The position numbers were made by a program, and so were the translations under genes. The notes beneath the pieces are model-generated. The model was not told the DNA's origin and ran no database searches. It worked only from the letters and a program-made list of their open reading frames with translations. Shown here in pieces: positions 18,709-26,330 of a DNA stretch of 64,000 bases (its first letter is position 1; the number at the start of each line of letters is the position of its first letter). This stretch comes from Rubrivivax albus (lineage in GTDB: Bacteria; Pseudomonadota; Gammaproteobacteria; Burkholderiales; Burkholderiaceae_C), in contig NZ_SACT01000006.1 of the NCBI RefSeq assembly GCF_004016515.1, positions 237,159 through 301,158 of the forward strand. Direction: 5' to 3'.

Positions 18709-18793
18709 GCCCGGGTGGCGAAATCGGTAGACGCAGGGGATTCAAAATCCCCCGCCGCAAGGCGTAACGGTTCGAGTCCGTTCCCGGGCACCA
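18709..18793 (+). tRNA. tRNA-Leu (anticodon CAA)
   Basis: 85 nt with encoded CCA. The acceptor stem pairs GCCCGGG with CCCGGGC and the discriminator is A. The anticodon stem GGGGA/TCCCC holds loop TTCAAAA, giving anticodon CAA (reads UUG). A long variable arm (CGCCGCAAGGCG) marks a class II tRNA, and the T-arm is AACGG-TTCGAGT-CCGTT. All features fit tRNA-Leu. Confidence 0.96.
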
Positions 18794-18812
18794 GCACCGC
18801 CATTCTGACCCA

Positions 18813-19406
18813 ATGCCGCCGATCCCACCGGTCACCCGCAACCTCATGCTGATCTGCACGGCGGTGTTCTGCCTGCAGCTCTTCACGCCCCTGCTCGACG
18901 CCTTCTTCGCCCTGTGGCCGGTGGCCAGCGGGCGCTTCCTGCCCTGGCAGGTGGTGAGCTACGGCTTTCTGCACGGCGGCATGGGCCACCTGTTCTTCAA
19001 CATGCTGGGCCTGTGGATGTTCGGCTCCGAGCTCGAACGCCTGTGGGGGCCCAAGCGCTACCTGCAGTTCCTGCTGGCGGGCGTGCTGGCTGCCGCGGTG
19101 GCGCAACTGCTGATCACGTACCTGGCCGGCTCGCGCTACCCCACGGTGGGTGCCTCGGGCGGCCTGTTCGCGCTGCTGCTGGCCTTCGGCATGCTGTTCC
19201 CCAACCGGGTGATCATGCCGCTGTTCCCGCCGATCCCGATGAAGGCACGCACCTTCGTGATGGTGTTCGGCGCGCTGGAACTGGGCCTGGGCCTGATGGG
19301 CAGCAGCGGCGTCGCGCACTTCGCCCACCTGGGCGGCATGGTCGGCGGCTGGCTGATGATCCGCTACTGGCGGCGACAGCCGCCGTTCGGCTCACGCCGT
19401 CGCTAA
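18813..19406 (+). CDS. Rhomboid-family intramembrane serine protease
   Basis: A 197-residue polytopic membrane protein with about six membrane segments. Rhomboid hallmarks are visible: HGGMGHLFFNMLGLWMFG (loop 1/TM2 with the His-Asn pair), catalytic serine in GASGG (Ser about residue 115), and the catalytic histidine in AHFAHLGG (about residues 169–172). This gives a complete Ser–His dyad. It cleaves other membrane proteins in the bilayer; its substrate is unknown. It begins 20 bp after the tRNA-Leu gene. Its stop overlaps that of the convergent SDR gene. Confidence 0.9.
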   Translation: MPPIPPVTRNLMLICTAVFCLQLFTPLLDAFFALWPVASGRFLPWQVVSYGFLHGGMGHLFFNMLGLWMFGSELERLWGPKRYLQFLLAGVLAAAVAQLLITYLAGSRYPTVGASGGLFALLLAFGMLFPNRVIMPLFPPIPMKARTFVMVFGALELGLGLMGSSGVAHFAHLGGMVGGWLMIRYWRRQPPFGSRRR

Positions 19407-20281
19407 GCGGTCGCCAGGCCGTCGTCCAGCGTCGGGTAGCGCAGCCGCAGGCGCAGTTCCTCCGTCAGCCGGCGGTTGCCGATGCGGCGGGACTCCGACA
19501 TGAACGACAGCGTCATCGGCGACAGCGTCGCCTGCGCCTCCGCCCGCGACAGCCGCGGCGGCCGGGGCAGGCCGAAGCGGTCGGCCACGGTGTCGAAGTA
19601 GTCGCCCATCTTCAGGCTGGTGTGGTCGCAGGCGTTGAACACGCGCTGCGGGCCGCCCCGGTACAACGCCGCCATGCAGGCCCGTGCCAGGTCGTCGGCA
19701 TGGATGTGGTTGGTGTAGACGTCGTCCTTGGCGTTCAGCACCGGTGCGCCACGGCGGACGCGTTCCCGCGGGTCGCCACCATCCCGGTCGAGGGCATAGA
19801 TGCCGGGCGCCCGCAGGATGCTCACCCGCGCGCCACTGCAACGGCCGAACCAGCGCCAGTAGGCTTCCGCATCGACCCGCCGCTGGGCGCGGGCCGTGGC
19901 CGGCGCGACGGGAGATGTCTCGTCAATCCAGGCACCACCCGCATCGCCGTAGACACCGGTGGTGCTGACGTAGACGAGCCGCCGCACGCGCCCGCCGCGC
20001 AGCAGCGCACGGCCCAGATGCCGCGAGCGGACGTCCCGCACGCCCTGCCCCGGCGGCGGCGCCAGGTGCACCACGGCATCGGCCAGGCCACCCAGGCGCC
20101 CCAGCGTCGCCGCGTCGTCCAGGTTGCCCACCAGCGGCACGACACCGGCGGCCCGCAGGGCCGGCACGCGCGCCGGCGACGAGGTGAGCACCCTCACCCG
20201 CCAGCGCCCCGCCACCCAGGGCAGCAGGCGCAGGCCGACGTCGCCGCAGCCGACGACCAGCAACATCGGAGGGGACTTCAT
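19403..20281 (-). CDS. NAD(P)-binding epimerase/reductase (extended SDR, YeeZ-like)
   Basis: A 292-residue cytoplasmic protein. The dinucleotide-binding start is LLVVGCGDVGLRLL. Midway are VYVSTTGVYGD and TNHIHADDLARA, typical of extended SDR sugar-nucleotide epimerase-like proteins. The usual YxxxK catalytic pair is not obvious: the YSTTGVYG motif is present but the Tyr/Lys spacing is unclear, so activity is uncertain. ATG 20281 is chosen; a GTG four codons upstream is possible. Divergent from the ferredoxin reductase gene. Confidence 0.75.
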   Translation of the reverse strand: MKSPPMLLVVGCGDVGLRLLPWVAGRWRVRVLTSSPARVPALRAAGVVPLVGNLDDAATLGRLGGLADAVVHLAPPPGQGVRDVRSRHLGRALLRGGRVRRLVYVSTTGVYGDAGGAWIDETSPVAPATARAQRRVDAEAYWRWFGRCSGARVSILRAPGIYALDRDGGDPRERVRRGAPVLNAKDDVYTNHIHADDLARACMAALYRGGPQRVFNACDHTSLKMGDYFDTVADRFGLPRPPRLSRAEAQATLSPMTLSFMSESRRIGNRRLTEELRLRLRYPTLDDGLATA

Positions 20282-20324
20282 CGCGGAGGGCACAATTCAG
20301 GCTGAGTTTACGAGCGCCGCCCCG

Positions 20325-21368
20325 ATGAGTTTCCAGGTCAACATCCAGCCCGCCGACGTGTCGTTCGCCGTCGAGCGCGACGAACCCATGCTCGCCGCCG
20401 CCATCCGCCAGGGCGTGGGCCTGCCCTACGGCTGCCGCGACGGCGCCTGCGGCTCCTGCAAGAGCCGGCTGCTCGAGGGCCGCGTGATCCACGGGGCCCA
20501 CCAGCTCAAGGCGCTGTCGCTGCAGGAGGAAGAGCAAGGCTTCATCCTGACCTGTTGCGCCACGCCGCAGACCGACTGCGTGGTCGAGGCGCGCAGCGTG
20601 CCGGGTGCGGGCCAGTTCCCGGTGCTCAAGCTGCCCAGCCGCGTGCTCGAACTGACGCAGGCGGCGCCCGACGTGATGGTGCTCAAGCTGCAGCTGCCGG
20701 CCAACCAGAACCTGCAGTACCACGCCGGGCAGTACGTGGAGTTCATCCTGCAGGGCGGCGCACGGCGCAGCTACAGCATGGCCAATGCCCCGCACGCGCT
20801 GGGCAACCCGCCGGCCATCGAACTGCACATCCGCCACATGCCCGGCGGCAAGTTCACCGACCACGTGTTCGGCGCGATGAAGGTGCGCGACATCCTGCGC
20901 ATGGAAGGCCCGTTCGGCAGCTTCTTCCTGCGCGAGGACAGCGCACGGCCGATGGTCTTCCTGGCCAGCGGCACCGGCTTCGCGCCGATCAAGGCGCTGG
21001 TCGAGCACCTGCAGATGAAGGGCAATGCCCGGCCGGTGGCCCTGTACTGGGGCGGCCGGCGCCCGCAGGACCTGTACATGGACGCCTGGTGCCGCGACAA
21101 GGCCGCCGAGCTGCCCTGGCTCACCTACGAACCGGTGGTCAGCGACGCGCTGCCCGAAGACGCCTGGGCCGGCCGCACCGGCTTCGTGCACCGAGCGGTG
21201 ATGGCCGACTTCCCCGACCTGTCCGGCCACCAGGTCTACGCCTGCGGCGCGCCGGTGGTCGTGGACTCGGCCCAGCGCGACTTCATCGCGGCCTGCGGCC
21301 TGCCCGAAGACCAGTTCTTCGCCGACGCCTTCACCTCAGAACTCGACAAACAAGGAGACCCTGCATGA
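20325..21368 (+). CDS. 2Fe-2S ferredoxin/FAD/NAD(P) reductase (CDP-6-deoxyglucoseen reductase-like)
   Basis: A 347-residue electron-transfer reductase. The N-terminal plant-type ferredoxin domain has the cluster cysteines CRDGACGSC and a later CCATPQTDC. The FAD domain has RRSYSMAN (RxYS) and the NAD(P) domain has ASGTGFAPIKALVEH. Similar proteins are annotated as CDP-6-deoxy-delta-3,4-glucoseen reductases or as oxygenase reductases. No dehydratase or oxygenase gene lies nearby, so its partner is unknown. Its stop overlaps the next start (ATGA). Confidence 0.85.
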   Translation: MSFQVNIQPADVSFAVERDEPMLAAAIRQGVGLPYGCRDGACGSCKSRLLEGRVIHGAHQLKALSLQEEEQGFILTCCATPQTDCVVEARSVPGAGQFPVLKLPSRVLELTQAAPDVMVLKLQLPANQNLQYHAGQYVEFILQGGARRSYSMANAPHALGNPPAIELHIRHMPGGKFTDHVFGAMKVRDILRMEGPFGSFFLREDSARPMVFLASGTGFAPIKALVEHLQMKGNARPVALYWGGRRPQDLYMDAWCRDKAAELPWLTYEPVVSDALPEDAWAGRTGFVHRAVMADFPDLSGHQVYACGAPVVVDSAQRDFIAACGLPEDQFFADAFTSELDKQGDPA

Positions 21369-22345
21369 CGCTGTCCCGCCGCCACCTCATCGGCGCTGCC
21401 GCCACCACCGCCGCCACGCTCGCCCTGCCCGCCTGGGCCCAGGGCAGCGGGACGCTGAAACTCGTCGTGCCGTACGCGCCCGGTGGACCGCTGGACCGCA
21501 TCGCCCGCATGCTGGCCGACGCGGTGAAGGACAGCCTGGGCACGGTGATCGTCGAGAACAAGCCGGGCGCCGGCGGCAACCTGGGCGTGGGCCAGGTGGC
21601 GCGTGCCGCGGCCGACGGCCAGACCATCGTGATGGGCGCTGTCGCCACGCATGCCATCAACCCCTGGCTGTACGCCAAGATCCCCTTCGACCCGATCCAG
21701 GACTTCACGCCCATCACCCGCGTGGCCCAGGTGCCCAACGTGCTGGTGATGAACGCCGAGGCCGCCGGCCGGCTGAACATCGCCAGCGTGGCCGACCTCG
21801 TGGCCTACGCCAAGGCCAACCCGGCGCGTCTGAACTATGGTTCCGGTGGCAACGGCAGCGCCGGCCACCTGGCGGGCGAACTCTTCAAGTCCAGCGCCGG
21901 CGTCTTTGCCGTGCACATTCCCTACGCCGGCGCTGCACCGATGCAGCTGGCGCTGCTGGCTGGACAGATCGACTTCAGCTTCGACAACCTCGCCTCCGCT
22001 GCCGGCAACATCCGCGCCGGCAAGCTCAAGGCGCTGGCGGTGACCACCGCGCGGCGGGCCGGCGCCATGCCGGACCTGCCGACCATGGCCGAGGCCGGCC
22101 TGCCCGCGGTGGCCGTGGACACGTGGTTCGGCCTCTTCGGCCCCGCCGGCGTGCCGGCCGCGCGCGTGCAGGCGCTCAACGCGGCCTTCACCGCCGCGCT
22201 GCGCAGCGACGACGTCAAGGCCAAGCTGGCGCCGATGATGGCCGAGCCTGCGCCGACCACGCCCGACGAGTTCGCCGCCTTCGTGAAGGCGGAGCTGGCG
22301 AAGTACGAGGGCATCGTCAAGGCCACTGGCGCGCGGGTGGGCTGA
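21365..22345 (+). CDS. Bug/TctC-family periplasmic solute-binding protein
   Basis: A 326-residue periplasmic binding protein with a twin-arginine-like signal peptide (LSRRHLIGAAATTAATLALPAWA). The mature protein shows the Bug hallmarks: LKLVVPYAPGGPLDRIAR, VENKPGAGGNLG and LNYGSGGNGSAGHLAGELF. Bug proteins bind carboxylates for tripartite tricarboxylate transporters; in Burkholderiales many are orphan and no TctAB genes are seen here. ATG 21365 overlaps the reductase stop, with an AGGAG site just upstream. Confidence 0.9.
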   Translation: MTLSRRHLIGAAATTAATLALPAWAQGSGTLKLVVPYAPGGPLDRIARMLADAVKDSLGTVIVENKPGAGGNLGVGQVARAAADGQTIVMGAVATHAINPWLYAKIPFDPIQDFTPITRVAQVPNVLVMNAEAAGRLNIASVADLVAYAKANPARLNYGSGGNGSAGHLAGELFKSSAGVFAVHIPYAGAAPMQLALLAGQIDFSFDNLASAAGNIRAGKLKALAVTTARRAGAMPDLPTMAEAGLPAVAVDTWFGLFGPAGVPAARVQALNAAFTAALRSDDVKAKLAPMMAEPAPTTPDEFAAFVKAELAKYEGIVKATGARVG

Positions 22346-22476
22346 CCGCGCAGCCTGCAGCGCTCGGCAGCTCCCTAGGCTGCCGGCGCGGGGACCTTCT
22401 GCCGGGGGATTCGCGGCGCAGGGACAAGGCATCCAATGGCGGCGCGCCACGAACGGCGCCCACCAGAGGATTCCGT

Positions 22477-23889
22477 ATGAACCTGCTTCTGTCCTGGAAC
22501 GAGATCGCGCTTGAAGCGATCCGCGAGCTCGGCCATCTGCCGGAGAGCAACCCCCACCGCTCGCGCGGCGGGCCGCCCCAGGTGGCCCGCTCGCTCGGTG
22601 TCATCTACACGGGCATCTACGAGGCCTGGGCCGCGTACGACGGCACGGCCAAGTTCGCGCACAACCCGGCCTCGCTGCGCCGCCCGCCGGCGCAGCGCAC
22701 CGAAGCCAACCGCCGCAAGGCCGTCAGCCAGGCCGCCTACCGCGGCCTGGTCGACCAGTTCCCGCCGGCTGCGTTCGAGGCACCCTTCCAGGCGCGCTAC
22801 GTGGCTCGGCTCACCGACCTGCTGGCCGCCGAGGGCATCGCCTACGGCGACACCAGCCACACGCTGGCGCAACCGGTGGGCCTGGCCAACGTGGCGGTGG
22901 ACGCCGTGCTGGCCTTCCGCCACACCGACGGCGCCAACCAGACGGGCCTGTACGCCGACACCACGGGTTACGCACCGGTCAATCCGCCGATGGCGGTGAT
23001 GATCCCGGCGCGCGCCGACGTGATCGCCGAGCCGGGCCGCTGGCAGCCGCTGTCGTACCTGAACGCCGCCGACGAGATGCGCACACCCGGCTTCATCGCA
23101 CCGCACTGGGGGCAGGTGAAGCCGTTCTCGCTGTCCAGCGGCAGCGCGCTTCGGCCCGGGGCGCCACAGTCGGTGCTGTCGCAGGGCTTCCTGGACCAGG
23201 CGCGGCACGTGCTGGACGTGCAGGCCAACCTGACGCCCACGCAGAAGGTGATCGCCGAGTACTGGGCAGACGGCCCGCGCTCCGAACTGCCGCCCGGGCA
23301 CTGGACCACGTTCGCCGACTTCGTCGTGCAGCGCGACGGCCTGGACCTGTCGGCCGCGGTGAAGCTGTACTTCGCGCTGGCCAACGCGATCATGGACGCC
23401 AGCATCGCCACCTGGGACTGCAAGCGGCACTACGACTACGTGCGTCCCGTCACGGCCATCCGGCACCTGTTCCGCGGCCAGCGCGTGCAGGCCTGGGGCG
23501 GGCCGGGGCTGGGCACGCAGTCCATCCTCGGCGAGTCGTGGCGGCCCTTCCAGGCCGACAACTTCCCGACGCCGCCGTTCGCCGAGTTCACCTCCGGCCA
23601 CAGCGCCTTCTCGATGGCCGCCGCCGTGGTGCTCAGGCGCTTCACCGGCAGCGACGTCTTCGGCGCCAGCTACACGCAGCCCGGACCGTTGCGTGCCGAG
23701 CCGGGCGAACAGGTCGGCGGCATCGTGATGTCGTGGCCCACCTTCACCGCCGCGGCCCAGGAGGCCGGTGAATCACGCCTGTACGGCGGCATCCACTTCT
23801 ACGAGGGCAACGTCGTCGGCCTGGACCTGGGCCGCCGGTGCGGCGATGCGGCCTATGCGCGCGCGCAGGACCTCTGGTCGGGGGCCTGA
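22477..23889 (+). CDS. Vanadium-haloperoxidase/PAP2-superfamily protein
   Basis: A 470-residue protein, mostly helical, with the vanadate/phosphate-binding residues of the haloperoxidase–PAP2 superfamily: KRHYDYVRP (Lys…Arg-Pro), FTSGHSAFS (Ser-Gly-His), and SRLYGGIHF (Arg…His). The conserved order suggests a working oxyanion site, used either for halide oxidation or phosphatase chemistry; the sequence does not decide. No signal peptide is seen at the ATG 22477 start, although many bacterial relatives are exported. It follows the TctC gene by 131 bp with no clear operon link. Confidence 0.82.
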   Translation: MNLLLSWNEIALEAIRELGHLPESNPHRSRGGPPQVARSLGVIYTGIYEAWAAYDGTAKFAHNPASLRRPPAQRTEANRRKAVSQAAYRGLVDQFPPAAFEAPFQARYVARLTDLLAAEGIAYGDTSHTLAQPVGLANVAVDAVLAFRHTDGANQTGLYADTTGYAPVNPPMAVMIPARADVIAEPGRWQPLSYLNAADEMRTPGFIAPHWGQVKPFSLSSGSALRPGAPQSVLSQGFLDQARHVLDVQANLTPTQKVIAEYWADGPRSELPPGHWTTFADFVVQRDGLDLSAAVKLYFALANAIMDASIATWDCKRHYDYVRPVTAIRHLFRGQRVQAWGGPGLGTQSILGESWRPFQADNFPTPPFAEFTSGHSAFSMAAAVVLRRFTGSDVFGASYTQPGPLRAEPGEQVGGIVMSWPTFTAAAQEAGESRLYGGIHFYEGNVVGLDLGRRCGDAAYARAQDLWSGA

Positions 23890-23913
23890 CGACGACAGGG
23901 CGGCGCCGCGCGG

Positions 23914-25608
23914 TCAGGCCGTTGCCGGCGCCTGCGCCAGGGCCCGCTGCGCGCGCCGCCAGTGCATCTCGGCCTCGGGGGCGCTGTGCAGCAGGCCCGC
24001 GTGCACCACCAGGTGGCGCGCGGCATCATCCGGCGCGGCCTGCAGGATCGCCGTCCATGCCCAGGCCAGCAGCAGGTGGCCCACGCCGGCCAGCACGTCG
24101 TCGGCAGCACGCAGTGGCGCCTCGGCGTCGCCGCCGGCGGCACTGCGGACGGCGGCCAGGGTTTCGCGTGCCATCGTCGCCTGCGCACGCAGAGCCCTGC
24201 CGGCCTCACCGTCGTCGGCGCCGGCGAGCAGCCCGTCGAGCAGACGCTCGAACGCCGGCGCCGCCCCGCCCAGCAGCTTGCGCTGCACGAGGTCGATGGC
24301 CTGGATCTCGTTGGTGCCCTCGTAGATCATCGCGATGCGCGCGTCGCGCACCGTCTGCTCGATGCCGTACTCGGCCACGTAACCGTAGCCACCCCAGACC
24401 TGCAGCGCGTCGCTGGCGCCCTGGAAGCCCTGCTGGGTGCCGAAGGCCTTGAGCACCGGCGTGAGGATCGAGGCCTCGGCCGCAGCGGCTTCGCGCACCG
24501 CGGCGTCAGGATGGTGTTCCGCCTCGTCCAGCCGCATCGCGGCCCGGTACATCACCACGCGCAGGCCGTCGGACACGGCGCGCAGCCGGCCCAGCGTGCG
24601 CTGCATCGCCGGCTGCCGCGCGATCGGGCCCTTGAACTGCACGCGCTCGGCGGCGTAGCGCTCGGCGTTCTGCGTGGCCATGTCCAGGTGGCCCAGGCCC
24701 TGCAGCGCCACGTGCAGTCGCGCCGCGTTCATCATCAGGAACATCGCCGGCAGGCCGCGGTGCGGCTCGCCAACCAGCCAGCCGGTGGCGCCCTCGTAGC
24801 GCATCACGCAGGTGGCGCTGCCGTGGATGCCCATCTTGTGCTCGAGGCCGTCGGCCGCCATCGTGTTGCGCGTGCCGTCGGGCAGCACGGTGGGCACCAG
24901 GGCCAGCGACAGGCCCTTGGTGCCCGGTGGCGCCGGGTTCGACGGGTCCTGCAGGCGGCACAGCACCAGATGCACGATGTTGTCGGTGAGGTCGTGGTCG
25001 CCACCGGAGATGAAGATCTTGCCGCCGGTGACGGCCACGCTGCCGTCGCCGCGTGGTTCGGCCTTGGTGCGCACCAGCCCCAGGTCGCTGCCGGCCTGCG
25101 GTTCGGTGAGGCCCATCGCGGCCAGCCATTCACCGCTGACCAGCTTGGGCAGGTAACGCTGCTTGAGCGCATCGCTGCCATGCGCCTTGATCGTCTCGTA
25201 GGCACCGTGCAGCAGCCCGGGGTACATGGTCCAGCCGTGGTTGGCCGCCACCAGCATCTCGAACAGCGCGGCGTTGAGCAGTTGCGGCAGCCCCTGACCG
25301 CCCCAGTCGGGGTCGCAGGCCAGGGCCGGCCAGCCGCCTTCGACGAACTGCTGCCAGGCGCCGGGAAAGCCATCGGGCGTCTTCACGCGCCCGTCGACGA
25401 TGCGGCATCCCTGGCGGTCACCCGGGCCGTTGAGCGGCTGCAGCACCTCGCTGGTGAAGCGTGCCGCCTGGGCCAGCACTTCGGCGGCCGTGTCGGCGTC
25501 CAGGTCGGTGAAGGCGGGGATGGCGGCCCACTGCGCCGGTGCCTTGAGCACACGCTCGATGACGAAGCGCATCTCGTCCAGCGGGGCGGCGTAGGAAAAG
25601 AGACTCAT
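23914..25608 (-). CDS. Acyl-CoA dehydrogenase (DmdC-like, with C-terminal extension)
   Basis: A 564-residue flavoprotein, longer than ordinary acyl-CoA dehydrogenases (about 380), like the DmdC/long ACAD group. Seen: LAAMGLTEPQAGSDLG (substrate/flavin loop), FISGGDHDLTDN, HKMGIHGSATCVM, and the catalytic region WGGYGYVAEYGIEQTVRDARIAM followed by IYEGTNEIQ, which contains the likely catalytic Glu. An extra C-terminal helical domain follows (about 430–564). It desaturates an acyl-CoA to an enoyl-CoA. Last gene of a ten-gene minus-strand unit; its ATG overlaps the LivF stop by 4 bp. Confidence 0.88.
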   Translation of the reverse strand: MSLFSYAAPLDEMRFVIERVLKAPAQWAAIPAFTDLDADTAAEVLAQAARFTSEVLQPLNGPGDRQGCRIVDGRVKTPDGFPGAWQQFVEGGWPALACDPDWGGQGLPQLLNAALFEMLVAANHGWTMYPGLLHGAYETIKAHGSDALKQRYLPKLVSGEWLAAMGLTEPQAGSDLGLVRTKAEPRGDGSVAVTGGKIFISGGDHDLTDNIVHLVLCRLQDPSNPAPPGTKGLSLALVPTVLPDGTRNTMAADGLEHKMGIHGSATCVMRYEGATGWLVGEPHRGLPAMFLMMNAARLHVALQGLGHLDMATQNAERYAAERVQFKGPIARQPAMQRTLGRLRAVSDGLRVVMYRAAMRLDEAEHHPDAAVREAAAAEASILTPVLKAFGTQQGFQGASDALQVWGGYGYVAEYGIEQTVRDARIAMIYEGTNEIQAIDLVQRKLLGGAAPAFERLLDGLLAGADDGEAGRALRAQATMARETLAAVRSAAGGDAEAPLRAADDVLAGVGHLLLAWAWTAILQAAPDDAARHLVVHAGLLHSAPEAEMHWRRAQRALAQAPATA

Positions 25609-26330
25609 GACTTCTGACTGCCGAGATAGGTGTCGATGACGCGCGTGTCGGCGGCCAGCTGCTGCGCCGGGCCATCGAGCACGATGGCACCGGTCTCCAG
25701 CACGTAGCCGTGGTCCGACACCGCCAGCGCGGCGCGTGCGTTCTGCTCGATGAGCAGGATGCTGGTGCCTTCGGCCCGCAGGCGCTCGATGGTGGCGAAG
25801 ATGTCGCGCACGATCAGCGGTGCCAGGCCCAGGCTGGGTTCGTCGAGCATCAGCAGCCGCGGGGCCGACATCAGCGCCCGGCCCACGGCCAGCATCTGGC
25901 GCTCACCGCCCGACAGCGTGCCGGCCAGCTGCACGCGGCGCTCCTTCAGGCGCGGAAAGAGCGTGTAGACGCGCTCGATCTCGCGTTTCCAGTGCGGCAC
26001 CTTCTGCTTCATCGCGCGGTAGCCGCCGAGCACCAGGTTGTCCTCCACCGGCATGGTGCCGAAGAGCTCGCGCTTCTCGGGCACCAGGGCCATGCCCAGC
26101 ATCACGCGGTCCTCCAGCGTGCTGCCGGCCAGGTCCTGGCCGTCGAACACGATGCGCCCTCGGGACGGCAGGATGCCCATCAGCGCCGCCAGCGTGGTGG
26201 ACTTGCCGGCGCCATTGGGGCCGATGACGCTGATCACCTGGCGCTCGTCGAGGTGGAAGTTCAGGCCGGTGAGCACCTCGGCACGGCCGTAGCCGGCGTG
26301 CAGGTCGCTGACGTCGAGGAGCCGTGCCAT
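25605..26330 (-). CDS. ABC transporter ATP-binding protein, LivF type
   Basis: A 241-residue ATPase of the HAAT (Liv) importer family. Walker A GPNGAGKST, signature LSGGERQML, Walker B LLMLDEPSLGLAP and the H-loop replaced region LLIEQNARAAL, typical of LivF. With the fused LivM–LivG and LivH it makes a complete inner-membrane importer. Its start touches the stop of the LivM–LivG gene and its stop overlaps the acyl-CoA dehydrogenase start. Confidence 0.92.
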   Translation of the reverse strand: MARLLDVSDLHAGYGRAEVLTGLNFHLDERQVISVIGPNGAGKSTTLAALMGILPSRGRIVFDGQDLAGSTLEDRVMLGMALVPEKRELFGTMPVEDNLVLGGYRAMKQKVPHWKREIERVYTLFPRLKERRVQLAGTLSGGERQMLAVGRALMSAPRLLMLDEPSLGLAPLIVRDIFATIERLRAEGTSILLIEQNARAALAVSDHGYVLETGAIVLDGPAQQLAADTRVIDTYLGSQKS

